NCBI GenBank assembly: GCA_002314595.1 | Contig: DCGP01000014.1 | Span: forward strand, 1-27,349 | Length of the DNA: 27,349 nucleotides | DNA from: Clostridiales bacterium UBA1775 | GTDB lineage: Bacteria > Bacillota > Clostridia > Monoglobales > Firm-18 | Direction of reading: 5' to 3' | Part shown: piece after piece, positions 14,398 through 23,066 of the stretch | Numbering within the stretch: the stretch's first letter is position 1 | Layout of the letters: each line of letters starts with the position of its first letter | The notes under the pieces: model-generated | Told to the model about the DNA's origin: nothing | Seen by the model: only the letters and a program-made list of their open reading frames with translations | Database searches by the model: none | Position numbers and translations under genes: made by a program

Positions 14398-15192
14398 ATG
14401 CGCAAAATTATTGATATACACTGTCATATTTACCCGGATAAAATTGCTGAAAAAGCAGCAAATAACGTTAGCGTTTTTTATGACAACTTAGAAATGCTTT
14501 CTAACGGCAAGGTATCATCTACTATTGAAGCCTCTAAATCAGCTGGCATTTCTCATTTAATTGTACATTCTGTTGCCACAACTCCGGAACAAGTTTCCAG
14601 CATCAACAAATTCATTTCAAACTGCGTTAGTGAAAGTAACGGATATATGACCGGACTTGGAACTTTATATCCTAATGATGAAACAATTTATAAAGATTTT
14701 GAAGAATTATTATCCTTAGGATTAAAAGGTGTAAAGCTTCATCCTGATATTCAAGGGTTTAAAATTGACGACTACAGAATGCTAAAAATATATGAAATAT
14801 GTGAAAAAAACAACGTGCCAATTTTAATGCACACAGGAGATTCAAGGTTTGACCTTTCAAATCCTAACAGATTAAAGCCAATACTTGATATATATAAAAA
14901 TCTAACTATAATCGGTGCGCATTTTGGTGGTTGGTCTATTTGGAACGATGCTTGTAAAGTTCTTCACAATTATGATAATTTTTATGTAGATTGTTCTTCT
15001 TCTTTATATGCGCTAACAGCTAATGAAGCAAAAAACATTATCAAATCTTACGGAACAAACAAAGTTATGTTTGGAGCAGATACTCCAATGTGGAATCAAA
15101 AACAAGAACTTGAAAGATTTATGAATATAGATTTGACCGAGCAAGAACGTGATGATATTTATTTAATAATGCAAATAGATTGTTCGATCTAA
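14398..15192 (+). CDS. Amidohydrolase-2 family metal-dependent hydrolase/decarboxylase (frameshifted tail)
   Basis: A TIM-barrel amidohydrolase of the ACMSD/LigY-like branch, which includes decarboxylases and hydrolases. Metal and catalytic motifs are intact: DIHCHIYPD (His8, His10), GLKGVKLHPD, PILMHTGD, IGAHFGGW and MFGADTPMW. The ATG at 14398 follows an AAAGGTG site 5 nt away; an upstream start at 14359 would lie inside the fusion gene without a ribosome site. The expected C-terminus of the family (a YNNAKRLF-like stretch) is present in the -1 frame as LFNNANRLFDLKL (15159-15200), while the encoded frame ends MQIDCSI. One T missing from a run at 15158-15160 explains this. The loss affects only the last 12 or so residues. 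It is the third gene of the operon. Confidence 0.85.
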   Translation: MRKIIDIHCHIYPDKIAEKAANNVSVFYDNLEMLSNGKVSSTIEASKSAGISHLIVHSVATTPEQVSSINKFISNCVSESNGYMTGLGTLYPNDETIYKDFEELLSLGLKGVKLHPDIQGFKIDDYRMLKIYEICEKNNVPILMHTGDSRFDLSNPNRLKPILDIYKNLTIIGAHFGGWSIWNDACKVLHNYDNFYVDCSSSLYALTANEAKNIIKSYGTNKVMFGADTPMWNQKQELERFMNIDLTEQERDDIYLIMQIDCSI

Positions 15193-15210
15193 AATTATAG
15201 GAGGTTTAAA

Positions 15211-16020
15211 ATGGAAAAGGTAAATTTATGGAATGTTTCACCGGACGGTTGCGAAGATATTGCCACAATCACATATTATGAACCGATTAACAAAACAACC
15301 GATTCTGCAATTGTAATATTACCGGGTGGTGCGTATTTTTCTCTTGCAGAACACGAAGGCAAAGGATATGCAGAATTTTTTGCACAAAACGGAATAACGT
15401 CTTTTGTTGTTGAATACAGAGTTTCACCTAAATATCACTTCCCTGCACCACTATTAGATGCAAGACGTGCAATAAGATATGTAAGATATTATGCTGATAA
15501 ATTTGGCATTAACAAAAACAAAATTGCAATAATGGGTTCCTCTGCCGGTGGACATCTTGCCGCATTAACATCTACATATTTTGAAAAAATTGATAATGAA
15601 AATATTGACGATATCGACAATGAGGATTTTATTCCAAATGCACAAATCCTTGCTTATCCGGTTATTGATTTATACAATAAAAATATAACTCATATTGTGT
15701 CAAGCAATAATTTTACAAATGCAGATTATTCGGAAACAGATAATTATTTTGAAAGAAAATCACTTTCACCAAATATATTATACAGTCCAAAAGCTCCAAA
15801 CGCTTTTATCTGGCATACATTTGCAGACACAAGTGTAAATATAAAAAACACTTTGGAGTATGCTGCTGCGATAAGAGATGCAGGAAAACTTGCAGAGGTA
15901 CATATTTTCCCTGACGGAAGACATGGATTAGGTCTTTCATTAGGAAATAACACAATTGAAAAACATGTTAGTCAATGGAGCAATTTACTTTTAAATTGGC
16001 TAAAATATATTGAGTTTTAG
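15211..16020 (+). CDS. Alpha/beta-hydrolase esterase (acetyl-esterase type, 269 aa)
   Basis: A serine esterase of the BD-FAE/acetyl-xylan-esterase-like or hormone-sensitive-lipase-like group. The oxyanion region is ILPGGAYFSLAEHEG (36-50). The nucleophile is Ser111 in IMGSSAGGHLAAL, the acid is Asp206 in WHTFADTSVN and the base is His238 in PDGRHGLG. There is no signal peptide, so it is cytoplasmic. The start has an ideal AGGAGG 6 nt upstream (15199-15204), just past the amidohydrolase end. It is the last gene of the attenuated operon and is followed by a terminator. It may hydrolyse an ester or thioester made by the acyl-CoA synthetase, or remove an acetyl group from a sugar; the second idea fits the isomerase domain. 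Both are inference. Confidence 0.85.
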   Translation: MEKVNLWNVSPDGCEDIATITYYEPINKTTDSAIVILPGGAYFSLAEHEGKGYAEFFAQNGITSFVVEYRVSPKYHFPAPLLDARRAIRYVRYYADKFGINKNKIAIMGSSAGGHLAALTSTYFEKIDNENIDDIDNEDFIPNAQILAYPVIDLYNKNITHIVSSNNFTNADYSETDNYFERKSLSPNILYSPKAPNAFIWHTFADTSVNIKNTLEYAAAIRDAGKLAEVHIFPDGRHGLGLSLGNNTIEKHVSQWSNLLLNWLKYIEF

Positions 16021-16024
16021 AGTT

Positions 16025-16050
16025 AAGAGGTTACTGTTATGTAACCTCTT
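16025..16050 (+). terminator. Terminator of the LeuA-like operon
   Basis: AAGAGGTTAC (16025-16034) / GTAACCTCTT (16041-16050), 6-nt loop, followed by TATTTAATT. It begins 5 nt past the esterase stop. Confidence 0.85.
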
Positions 16051-16105
16051 TATTTAATTAGTCCAAAATCATAATTTTAATAATATAATATTATGAGGTG
16101 GTACT

Positions 16106-16765
16106 ATGAATTGGCAATCCAACAAGCATAAATGTCATTTTATATATTTTATTAACATAAAAATCAAAAAAATATTAGTAATAATAATTACAATTTTCTT
16201 TATCTCATCATTTTGGATTACATACTATTTCATTGATTGTTCACTAAAACCAATTGCTATAAGAAACATTCTGTCCGATACAAGTATATATTGTGAAAAG
16301 ATGATTAACAAGTCTATTTACTCTGTTTTAAACGAAAATTACAATGACATTTGTATTGTTGAAAGAAATGAAAATGGGCAAATAGCATCTATATCGTACA
16401 ATACAAATAAAATCAACAAAATTAAAATAAAACTGTCAGAAAGTATAATAAAATGTGTTGAGGATATATCTGTTACGAAAACAGCAATTCCCATAGGAAA
16501 CTTAACTAACAGTGTGTTGCTTTCTGAAATAGGACCAAAAATTCCTGTAAAAATTGAGCCAAACGGAAACCCTAAAATTGAATTTATAAATGACTTTGTT
16601 GCAGTTGGAATAAATCAAACAAAACACAAAATTTCAATAAAAATCGGTATGGAATTAGAAATATATTTTAGTGGTACAAAAAATGCAACCACAGTCAGCA
16701 CCGAATGTCCTATAACAGAAACTATAATCGTCGGAAATATACCTAATGTTTATGGACTAAAATAG
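16106..16765 (+). CDS. yunB: Sporulation protein YunB
   Basis: Matches the YunB family, made in the mother cell during sporulation. A single N-terminal membrane segment spans about residues 21-47 and an extracytoplasmic domain follows. Family landmarks are IPIGNLTNSVLLSEIGPKIP (about 131-150), VKIEPNGNPKIEFINDF and AVGINQTKHKISIKI. The length of 219 is normal (B. subtilis YunB is about 250). A GAGGTGG ribosome site precedes the ATG. No vegetative promoter is convincing upstream: there is a TATAAT at 16084 but a poor -35, which would agree with sporulation-sigma control. It shows that the host can form, or descends from, spores. Confidence 0.88.
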   Translation: MNWQSNKHKCHFIYFINIKIKKILVIIITIFFISSFWITYYFIDCSLKPIAIRNILSDTSIYCEKMINKSIYSVLNENYNDICIVERNENGQIASISYNTNKINKIKIKLSESIIKCVEDISVTKTAIPIGNLTNSVLLSEIGPKIPVKIEPNGNPKIEFINDFVAVGINQTKHKISIKIGMELEIYFSGTKNATTVSTECPITETIIVGNIPNVYGLK

Positions 16766-16794
16766 TTGTTATTTTCTAAAATATATGGTATAAT
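16766..16794 (+). promoter_or_regulatory. Promoter of ligA
   Basis: TTGTTA (16766-16771), a 17-nt spacer and TATAAT (16789-16794), starting right at the end of yunB and 28 nt before the ligA start. Confidence 0.75.
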
Positions 16795-16821
16795 ATATAA
16801 AAAGTTTTTGGAGGAATATTT

Positions 16822-18792
16822 ATGAAGGAATATATCGAAAAACTAACAAAAAAAATTGAACAGCATAGCTATGATTACTATGTTTTAGATAACCCTACTA
16901 TTACAGACTTTGAATATGATAAGTTAATACACGAGCTTATGAAATTGGAAGCAGAATACCCGGAATTTAAGCTTAAAAACTCTCCAACAGAGCGTGTTGG
17001 TGGTAAAGTATTAGACGGTTTTGAAACTGTTACACATACAGTTCAAATGGAAAGCTTAACAGATGCTTTTTCAAAGGGTGAATTAGAAGATTTTGATAAT
17101 ACCCTTCGTAAAACCATTTCAAACCCTGAATATATTGTCGAAATGAAAATTGATGGACTTTCTGTATCATTAGAATACGAATATGGTGAATTTGTAAGAG
17201 GTTCAACACGTGGGGACGGATTTGTTGGTGAAGATGTAACAGAGAACTTAAAGACTATAAAGGCAATTCCTTTACGTTTGACGGAAAAACTGCCATATAT
17301 AGAAGTTCGTGGAGAAGTATATATGCCTGTTTCAAGCTTTATAGACCTTAATAACAAGCGTGAAGAATTGGAACAGCCTTTATTTGCAAACCCTCGAAAC
17401 GCTGCAGCCGGCTCATTAAGACAGTTAAACAGTAAAATTACTGCAGAACGAAATTTAAGCATATTTATATTTAATATTCAACAAATACAAGGTATGGAAA
17501 TTAGCACTCACAGTGAAGGTCTTGACTATTTAAAAACATTAGGATTTAGAGTCAGCCCAACATACAAAAAATGTCATACAATAAATGAAGCATACGACGA
17601 AATACAAAGGATAGGCAATAACAGAGGTACACTTGGCTTTGACATTGATGGTGCTGTAATAAAAATCAATGATTTTAAAAGCAGAAAAATATTAGGAAGT
17701 ACTGCAAAGGCTCCAAAGTGGGCTATTGCTTACAAATATCCGGCAGAGCAAAAGCAAACGATATTAAAGGATATTACAATACAAGTTGGAAGAACAGGAG
17801 TTCTTACCCCTACTGCCGAGCTTGAACCTGTTAAAATTGCAGGCTCCACAGTTAGTCGTGCAACACTTCACAATATTGATAATATAACTTCAAAGGATAT
17901 TAGAATTGGTGATACGGTAATTATTCAAAAGGCAGGAGATATTATTCCTGAGGTTGTTGAAGTTGTTAAAGAAAAGCGTAAAGGAAATGAAGTTCCATAT
18001 AAAATGCCTGAATGTTGCCCTGTATGTGGTACAAAGGTAGTTCGTGAAGCAGATGAAGCAGCAACAAGGTGTGTTAACCCTCAATGTTCTGCTCAAAAAA
18101 TACGCAACCTAATCCATTTTGCAAGCAAAGATGCAATGGATATAGACGGACTTGGCCCTGCTATTATTGAACAAATTGCAGATAATAATCTTATTAAAGA
18201 CCCAACTGATTTATATTATCTAAAATATGAAGATTTAGTTGAAATGGACAGGCTTGGTGTTAAGTCGGCAAACAATTTATTAAAAGCGATTGAAAAGTCT
18301 AAAAATGCCGGACTTGACAGAGTAATTTTTGCATTAGGTATAAGGAATATTGGCAGTAAAGCCGGTAAGATACTTGCAGAAAAATTCGGAGACATTGATA
18401 ATTTATCAAATGCTACAGAGGAACAATTAACACAGATTGGTGATATTGGCCCAATAATGGCTAAAAGTATTGTAAACTTTTTTTCATCAGATGGCTCAAT
18501 TGATATGATTAACAAACTTAAATTTGCAGGAGTTAAATTATCATACGAAAAATCTGTCAAAGACAACCGATTTGATGGAATGACATTTGTATTAACCGGT
18601 ACATTACCAACATATTCAAGGGACGAAGCTTCAGAAATTATCGAAAAATTCGGAGGCAAAACATCTTCCTCCGTTTCTGCAAAAACAACCTTTGTTTTAG
18701 CAGGTGAAAAAGCAGGCAGCAAGCTTACAAAAGCCCAGCAATTAGGTGTTAAAATTATAGATGAAAATGAATTTAAAAATATGATTGAATAG
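16822..18792 (+). CDS. ligA: NAD-dependent DNA ligase LigA
   Basis: Seals nicks in replication and repair using NAD. Domains are in normal order: Ia domain with YDYYVLDNPTITDFEYD (17-33), adenylation domain with Lys109 in VEMKIDGLSVSL, then OB fold. The zinc finger uses Cys399, Cys402, Cys417 and Cys422. A helix-hairpin-helix region (IDGLGPAIIEQIADN, LGIRNIGSKAGKILAEKFG) and a C-terminal BRCT domain (about 590-656, FDGMTFVLTGTL) complete it. The length of 656 is typical. The GGAGG site is 6 nt before the ATG. No terminator separates it from gatCAB, which has its own promoter. Confidence 0.97.
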   Translation: MKEYIEKLTKKIEQHSYDYYVLDNPTITDFEYDKLIHELMKLEAEYPEFKLKNSPTERVGGKVLDGFETVTHTVQMESLTDAFSKGELEDFDNTLRKTISNPEYIVEMKIDGLSVSLEYEYGEFVRGSTRGDGFVGEDVTENLKTIKAIPLRLTEKLPYIEVRGEVYMPVSSFIDLNNKREELEQPLFANPRNAAAGSLRQLNSKITAERNLSIFIFNIQQIQGMEISTHSEGLDYLKTLGFRVSPTYKKCHTINEAYDEIQRIGNNRGTLGFDIDGAVIKINDFKSRKILGSTAKAPKWAIAYKYPAEQKQTILKDITIQVGRTGVLTPTAELEPVKIAGSTVSRATLHNIDNITSKDIRIGDTVIIQKAGDIIPEVVEVVKEKRKGNEVPYKMPECCPVCGTKVVREADEAATRCVNPQCSAQKIRNLIHFASKDAMDIDGLGPAIIEQIADNNLIKDPTDLYYLKYEDLVEMDRLGVKSANNLLKAIEKSKNAGLDRVIFALGIRNIGSKAGKILAEKFGDIDNLSNATEEQLTQIGDIGPIMAKSIVNFFSSDGSIDMINKLKFAGVKLSYEKSVKDNRFDGMTFVLTGTLPTYSRDEASEIIEKFGGKTSSSVSAKTTFVLAGEKAGSKLTKAQQLGVKIIDENEFKNMIE

Positions 18793-18794
18793 CC

Positions 18795-18823
18795 TTGAAT
18801 TTATTATAAAAATGTAGTATAAT
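18795..18823 (+). promoter_or_regulatory. Promoter of gatCAB
   Basis: TTGAAT (18795-18800), a 17-nt spacer and TATAAT (18818-18823), 52 nt before the gatC start. Confidence 0.75.
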
Positions 18824-18875
18824 AATAAAATAGGTAATTTTTAGAACATTATCCTAAGAAAGGAATGAAAAATAT

Positions 18876-19163
18876 ATGAAAATCACAACAGATGATGTAA
18901 AGTATGTTGCAAAACTTGCAAGATTAAATGTTTCAGAAGACGAAGCAATTAAACTTGCCGGTGAAATGGAAAGTATTATTACATTTGCAGATATGCTTTC
19001 GGAAATTGACACTTCCTCCATTGCTCCTACAAATCACGCAATGAAGGTGCAAAACGTATTTAGAGAAGACAAGGTTACCGGTTCTTATGCCAGAGAGGAC
19101 ATTTTAAAGAATGCTCCTGCACAAGATAGTGGTTGTTATCTTGTACCTAAGGTTGTTGAATAG
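18876..19163 (+). CDS. gatC: Asp-tRNA(Asn)/Glu-tRNA(Gln) amidotransferase subunit C
   Basis: A small subunit (95 aa) that stabilises the GatA-GatB pair. It contains VKYVAKLARLNVSEDEA near the start, the TSSIAPTNHAMKVQNVFRED middle region and the C-terminal ENAP-type motif (LKNAPAQDSGCYLVPKVVE). It is the first gene of gatCAB, ending 12 nt before gatA, and has an AAAGGA ribosome site. Confidence 0.95.
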   Translation: MKITTDDVKYVAKLARLNVSEDEAIKLAGEMESIITFADMLSEIDTSSIAPTNHAMKVQNVFREDKVTGSYAREDILKNAPAQDSGCYLVPKVVE

Positions 19164-19175
19164 GAGGAATTTACA

Positions 19176-20636
19176 GTGGAATTATTTGAACTTACTGCTC
19201 ACGAACTTTCCGATATGCTAAAAGATAAGAAAGTTTCGAGCACAGAAATAACAAAATCTGTTATTGACAGAATAGAAAAGGTTGAAGGAAAAATCGAAAG
19301 TTATATTACAACTACTCCTGATGTTGCCTTAGAAACTGCTAAAATCGTTGATAATAAAATTGCAAAGGGTGAAAATATTGCACCATTAGAAGGTATCCCT
19401 ATGGCTATCAAGGACAATATGTGCACAAAGGATATAAGAACAACCTGTGCGTCAAAAATGCTTGAAAATTTTGTTCCCCCTTACGATGCTTTTGTAACAA
19501 AGAAAATCAAAGAAATCAACGCTCCAATATTAGGCAAGCTTAATATGGACGAATTTGCTATGGGCTCATCAACAGAAAATTCCTATTTTAAAAAGACTAA
19601 AAACCCATACAATACAAACAAAGTGCCCGGTGGTTCATCAGGTGGCTCTGCTGCTTGTGTAGGCGCCGACCTTGCCATATATTCACTTGGTTCTGATACA
19701 GGTGGTTCTATCCGTCAACCTGCATCATTTTGTGGCGTTGTTGGTTTAAAGCCTACTTATGGTCTTGTTTCTCGTTTTGGTCTTGTTGCATTTGCTTCAT
19801 CACTTGACCAAATTGGCCCACTTACAAAGGATGTTACTGACTCTGCTATGGTACTTAATGTAATTGCAGGTCATGATAGTATGGACAGCACATCAATCAA
19901 TGTGCCTAAGGAAGATTATACCAAAGCACTTGTAAACGATGTTAAAGGTATGAAAATCGGTATTCCTAACGACTATATTGGCGAAGGTATTAACGAAGAA
20001 GTTAAGAATGCAATTTTAAAATCAGTTGAAATTTATAAGTCATTAGGTGCAGAAGTTGAATTTTTCAATATGACTGCATCTAAATACGCTCTTCCTGCTT
20101 ACTATATTATTTCATCTGCAGAAGCAAGCTCAAACCTTGCAAGATACGATGGTATTAAATATGGTTACAGAACAGAAAATTATGAAAACTTAATTGACCT
20201 TTACAATAAAACAAGAAGTGAGGGCTTCGGCAAAGAGGTTAAGCGTAGAATTATGCTTGGTACCTATGCGTTAAGCTCAGGCTACTATGACGCATATTAC
20301 AAAAAGGCACAGCAGGTAAGAACAGTTATTAAAAATGACTTTGATGCCGCATTTGAAAAATACGATTTCATTCTTACTCCTACTGCTCCTACAACTGCAT
20401 TTAACATTGGTTCTAAAACAACAGACCCACTTCAAATGTATCTTGAAGATATTTGTACTGTTTCAATTAACATTGCAAGTGTTCCTGCTATCTCAATTCC
20501 ATGTGGGTTTGATAATGAAGGTATGCCAATCGGTATGCAACTTATTGGTAAAGCATTCAGCGAATCAACATTATTAAGAGCAGCATATACATTTGAACAG
20601 AATACAGACGTGCACAAAACACGTCCACAATTGTAG
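19176..20636 (+). CDS. gatA: Asp-tRNA(Asn)/Glu-tRNA(Gln) amidotransferase subunit A
   Basis: The amidase subunit: it releases ammonia from glutamine and channels it to GatB. The Ser-cisSer-Lys triad is complete: Lys79 in PMAIKDNM, Ser154 in PGGSSGGSAA and Ser178 in GSDTGGSIRQP, the same numbering that I recall for S. aureus GatA. The length of 486 is normal. The start is GTG, supported by AGGAGG (19162-19167) 8 nt upstream that overlaps the gatC stop. gatB follows, with a 12-nt gap. Confidence 0.97.
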   Translation: MELFELTAHELSDMLKDKKVSSTEITKSVIDRIEKVEGKIESYITTTPDVALETAKIVDNKIAKGENIAPLEGIPMAIKDNMCTKDIRTTCASKMLENFVPPYDAFVTKKIKEINAPILGKLNMDEFAMGSSTENSYFKKTKNPYNTNKVPGGSSGGSAACVGADLAIYSLGSDTGGSIRQPASFCGVVGLKPTYGLVSRFGLVAFASSLDQIGPLTKDVTDSAMVLNVIAGHDSMDSTSINVPKEDYTKALVNDVKGMKIGIPNDYIGEGINEEVKNAILKSVEIYKSLGAEVEFFNMTASKYALPAYYIISSAEASSNLARYDGIKYGYRTENYENLIDLYNKTRSEGFGKEVKRRIMLGTYALSSGYYDAYYKKAQQVRTVIKNDFDAAFEKYDFILTPTAPTTAFNIGSKTTDPLQMYLEDICTVSINIASVPAISIPCGFDNEGMPIGMQLIGKAFSESTLLRAAYTFEQNTDVHKTRPQL

Positions 20637-20648
20637 GAGGTGGAAACA

Positions 20649-22082
20649 ATGAAATTTGAAACAGTTATTGGTCTTGAAGTTCACGCAGAGCTTGCAACAG
20701 ACTCTAAAATATATTGCGGTTGCGCAAATGAATTTGGTGGCAATACAAATACTCATTGTTGCCCAATCTGCACAGGTATGCCCGGTGTTTTGCCTGTTCT
20801 AAATAAAAAGGTTGTTGATTATGGTATCAAAGCCGGACTTGCAACAAATTGTGAAATTACAAGAGTTGGCAAGCAGGACAGAAAAAACTATTTTTATCCT
20901 GACCTTCCAAAGGCATATCAAACATCTCAATACGACCTTCCTCTTTGTGTAGGTGGTCATATTGACATTACAGTTGACGGTAAGAAAAAATCAATCGGTA
21001 TTACCCGTATTCACATTGAAGAAGACGCAGGTAAATTATTACACGAAGCAATTGCAGGCAACACTCTTGTTGACTATAACAGATGTGGCGTGCCTCTAAT
21101 TGAAATTGTTACAGAGCCTGATATGAGAAGTGCCGAAGAAGCAAGAGAATTTTTAGAAACATTAAAATCAATTTTGGAATATACAAAAGTTTCTGATTGT
21201 AAGATGCAAGAGGGCTCACTTCGTTGCGATGTAAACGTTTCTGTTCGTCCTGAAGGTCAAAAGGAATTTGGCACAAGGACTGAAATGAAAAATGTAAATT
21301 CATTTAGTGCAGCATTTAGAGCAATAGAATACGAAGCAAAAAGACAAATTACAGAAATTACTTGTGGTAATGAAATCATACAAGAAACAAGGCGTTGGGA
21401 CGACAGCAAAGGTATGTCATACGCAATGAGAAGTAAGGAAGAAGCTCAAGATTACAGATACTTCCCGGAGCCTGACCTTGTGCCTATTGTAGTTGATGAT
21501 GAATGGATTAACGAAATTAAAGCATCTATTCCCGAACTACCGAACCAACGTAAGGAAAGATATGTTAATGAATATGGCTTAACAGAATATGACGCAGGTC
21601 AAATTACAATGAGTATGTACCTTGCAGATTACCTTGACGAATGTGTTAAATGTGGTGCAAAGGCTAAGCTTGCAAGCAACTGGATTTTAAGTGATATTTC
21701 CAAATTATTAAATGAAAATAATTTAGAACCATCACAAATTCCATTTGAAGCTAAATATTTGGCAAAGCTTATTGAAATAATTGAAAGTGGTACTATCAGT
21801 AACACAGCAGGTAAAAAAGTTATTGAAGAACTATTTGTTAACCCAAGAGACCCTGAAATTATTGTTAAGGAAAAAGGTCTTGTTCAAATCAATGATGAAA
21901 GCGAACTTTTAAATATAGTTGTAGAAATCATCAACAACAACCCTCAATCTGTTATAGACTATAAGGGTGGTAAGGACAAGGCAATTGGATTTTTAGTAGG
22001 ACAAACTATGAGAGCAACAAAGGGCAAAGGTAACCCACAAATGCTTAATAAATTGATTAAAGAAGAGCTTGACAGAAGATAG
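20649..22082 (+). CDS. gatB: Asp-tRNA(Asn)/Glu-tRNA(Gln) amidotransferase subunit B
   Basis: Activates the mischarged tRNA by phosphorylation and transfers ammonia to it. Landmarks are the N-terminal ETVIGLEVHAEL, the CGCANEFGG and CCPICTGMPGVLPVLN cysteine regions, DRKNYFYPDLPKAYQTSQYD and the Yqey-type helical tail ending ATKGKGNPQMLNKLIKEEL. The ATG at 20649 (477 aa) is preferred to a GTG at 20640, which lies within the AGGAGG site itself. Last gene of gatCAB; a terminator follows. A complete GatCAB implies that Gln-tRNA and possibly Asn-tRNA are formed indirectly. Confidence 0.97.
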   Translation: MKFETVIGLEVHAELATDSKIYCGCANEFGGNTNTHCCPICTGMPGVLPVLNKKVVDYGIKAGLATNCEITRVGKQDRKNYFYPDLPKAYQTSQYDLPLCVGGHIDITVDGKKKSIGITRIHIEEDAGKLLHEAIAGNTLVDYNRCGVPLIEIVTEPDMRSAEEAREFLETLKSILEYTKVSDCKMQEGSLRCDVNVSVRPEGQKEFGTRTEMKNVNSFSAAFRAIEYEAKRQITEITCGNEIIQETRRWDDSKGMSYAMRSKEEAQDYRYFPEPDLVPIVVDDEWINEIKASIPELPNQRKERYVNEYGLTEYDAGQITMSMYLADYLDECVKCGAKAKLASNWILSDISKLLNENNLEPSQIPFEAKYLAKLIEIIESGTISNTAGKKVIEELFVNPRDPEIIVKEKGLVQINDESELLNIVVEIINNNPQSVIDYKGGKDKAIGFLVGQTMRATKGKGNPQMLNKLIKEELDRR

Positions 22083-22089
22083 CAAAATT

Positions 22090-22120
22090 AAAAGCATCTC
22101 GATATTTTCGAGATGCTTTT
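22090..22120. terminator. Bidirectional terminator between gatB and transketolase
   Basis: AAAAGCATCTCGA (22090-22102) / TCGAGATGCTTTT (22108-22120), 13 bp with a 5-nt loop and T runs on both strands, lying between convergent genes. Confidence 0.92.
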
Positions 22121-22127
22121 TTATATT

Positions 22128-23066
22128 TTATTTACCTAAAACTTTTTTAACTTTCTCTGCAATCTTTTCAGCAGTTAGACCGTATAAATCAAGTAATTCA
22201 TAAGGCTTACCTGACTGACCAAACTCATCATTCATACCTATTCTTGTTAACTTACAAGGAGCATTTTCACCTAATACTTCTGCAACTGCACTACCAAGGC
22301 CACCGATTATCGAATGTTCCTCAACAGTAACAATATTGCCGATTTCCTTTGATGCCTTAATGATAATATCTTTGTCAATAGGTTTAATTGTATGTATGTT
22401 AATATGTCTTGCAGAAATTCCTGCTTCCTTTAAAATTTCAACTGCTTTAACACTTTCTGTTGTCATAAGTCCGGTTGAAATAATCGCAATGTCCTTACCC
22501 TCCGAAAGCATTTGACCTTTACCAAGCTCAAATTTGTATGTTTTTTCGTCAAATAATACCGGAACTGCAAGCCTGCCAAGTCTAATATATACAGGGCCAT
22601 CATATTCGTAAGCAGCAATTACAGCCTCACGAGCTTCAACTGCATCACACGGATTTAAAACAACCATATTTGGAATTGAACGCATAATAGCCATATCTAA
22701 AACTGCTTGATGAGATGCACCGTCCTCACCAACAGTAACACCTGAGTGTGTAGCACCGATTTTTACATTTAATGCAGGATAAGCTATTGAATTTCTAATT
22801 TGTTCAAATGCTCTGCCTGATGCAAACACTGCAAAAGATGAAGCAAAAACCTTCTTACCCGTTGCAGCAATACCTGCTGCAGTTGCCATCATATTACCTT
22901 CGGCAATACCACAGTTAGCAAATCTTTCAGGAAATGCCTTTTTAAACACACCTGTTTTTGTTGAGCCTGAAAGGTCTGCATCTAAAACCATAAAGTCATT
23001 ATATTTTTCACCAAGCTCTGCCAATGTTTTGCCATAAGCTTCTCTGGTAGCAATTGTTTCAGCCAT
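22128..23066 (-). CDS. Transketolase, C-terminal subunit
   Basis: Supplies the pyrimidine-binding and C-terminal domains of a split transketolase (pentose phosphate pathway). The pyrimidine domain shows CGIAEGNMMATAAGIAATGK with the catalytic glutamate (about Glu56), FASSFAVFASGRAFEQIR and THSGVTVGEDGASHQ. The C-terminal domain has EEHSIIGGLGSAVAEVL and a DEFGQSG motif. The length of 312 is normal for this half. Its ATG overlaps the stop of the N-terminal subunit by one base (TAATG), so the two are translationally coupled. It could also be annotated DXS-like, but the motif set and the partner fit transketolase. Confidence 0.93.
   Translation of the reverse strand: MAETIATREAYGKTLAELGEKYNDFMVLDADLSGSTKTGVFKKAFPERFANCGIAEGNMMATAAGIAATGKKVFASSFAVFASGRAFEQIRNSIAYPALNVKIGATHSGVTVGEDGASHQAVLDMAIMRSIPNMVVLNPCDAVEAREAVIAAYEYDGPVYIRLGRLAVPVLFDEKTYKFELGKGQMLSEGKDIAIISTGLMTTESVKAVEILKEAGISARHINIHTIKPIDKDIIIKASKEIGNIVTVEEHSIIGGLGSAVAEVLGENAPCKLTRIGMNDEFGQSGKPYELLDLYGLTAEKIAEKVKKVLGK

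Noticed and set aside
15154..15170. Programmed -1 frameshifting in the amidohydrolase tail
   Set aside because: No X-XXY-YYZ slippery heptamer in the correct phase and no clear stimulatory hairpin before the next gene's ribosome site; a single-base deletion is simpler.
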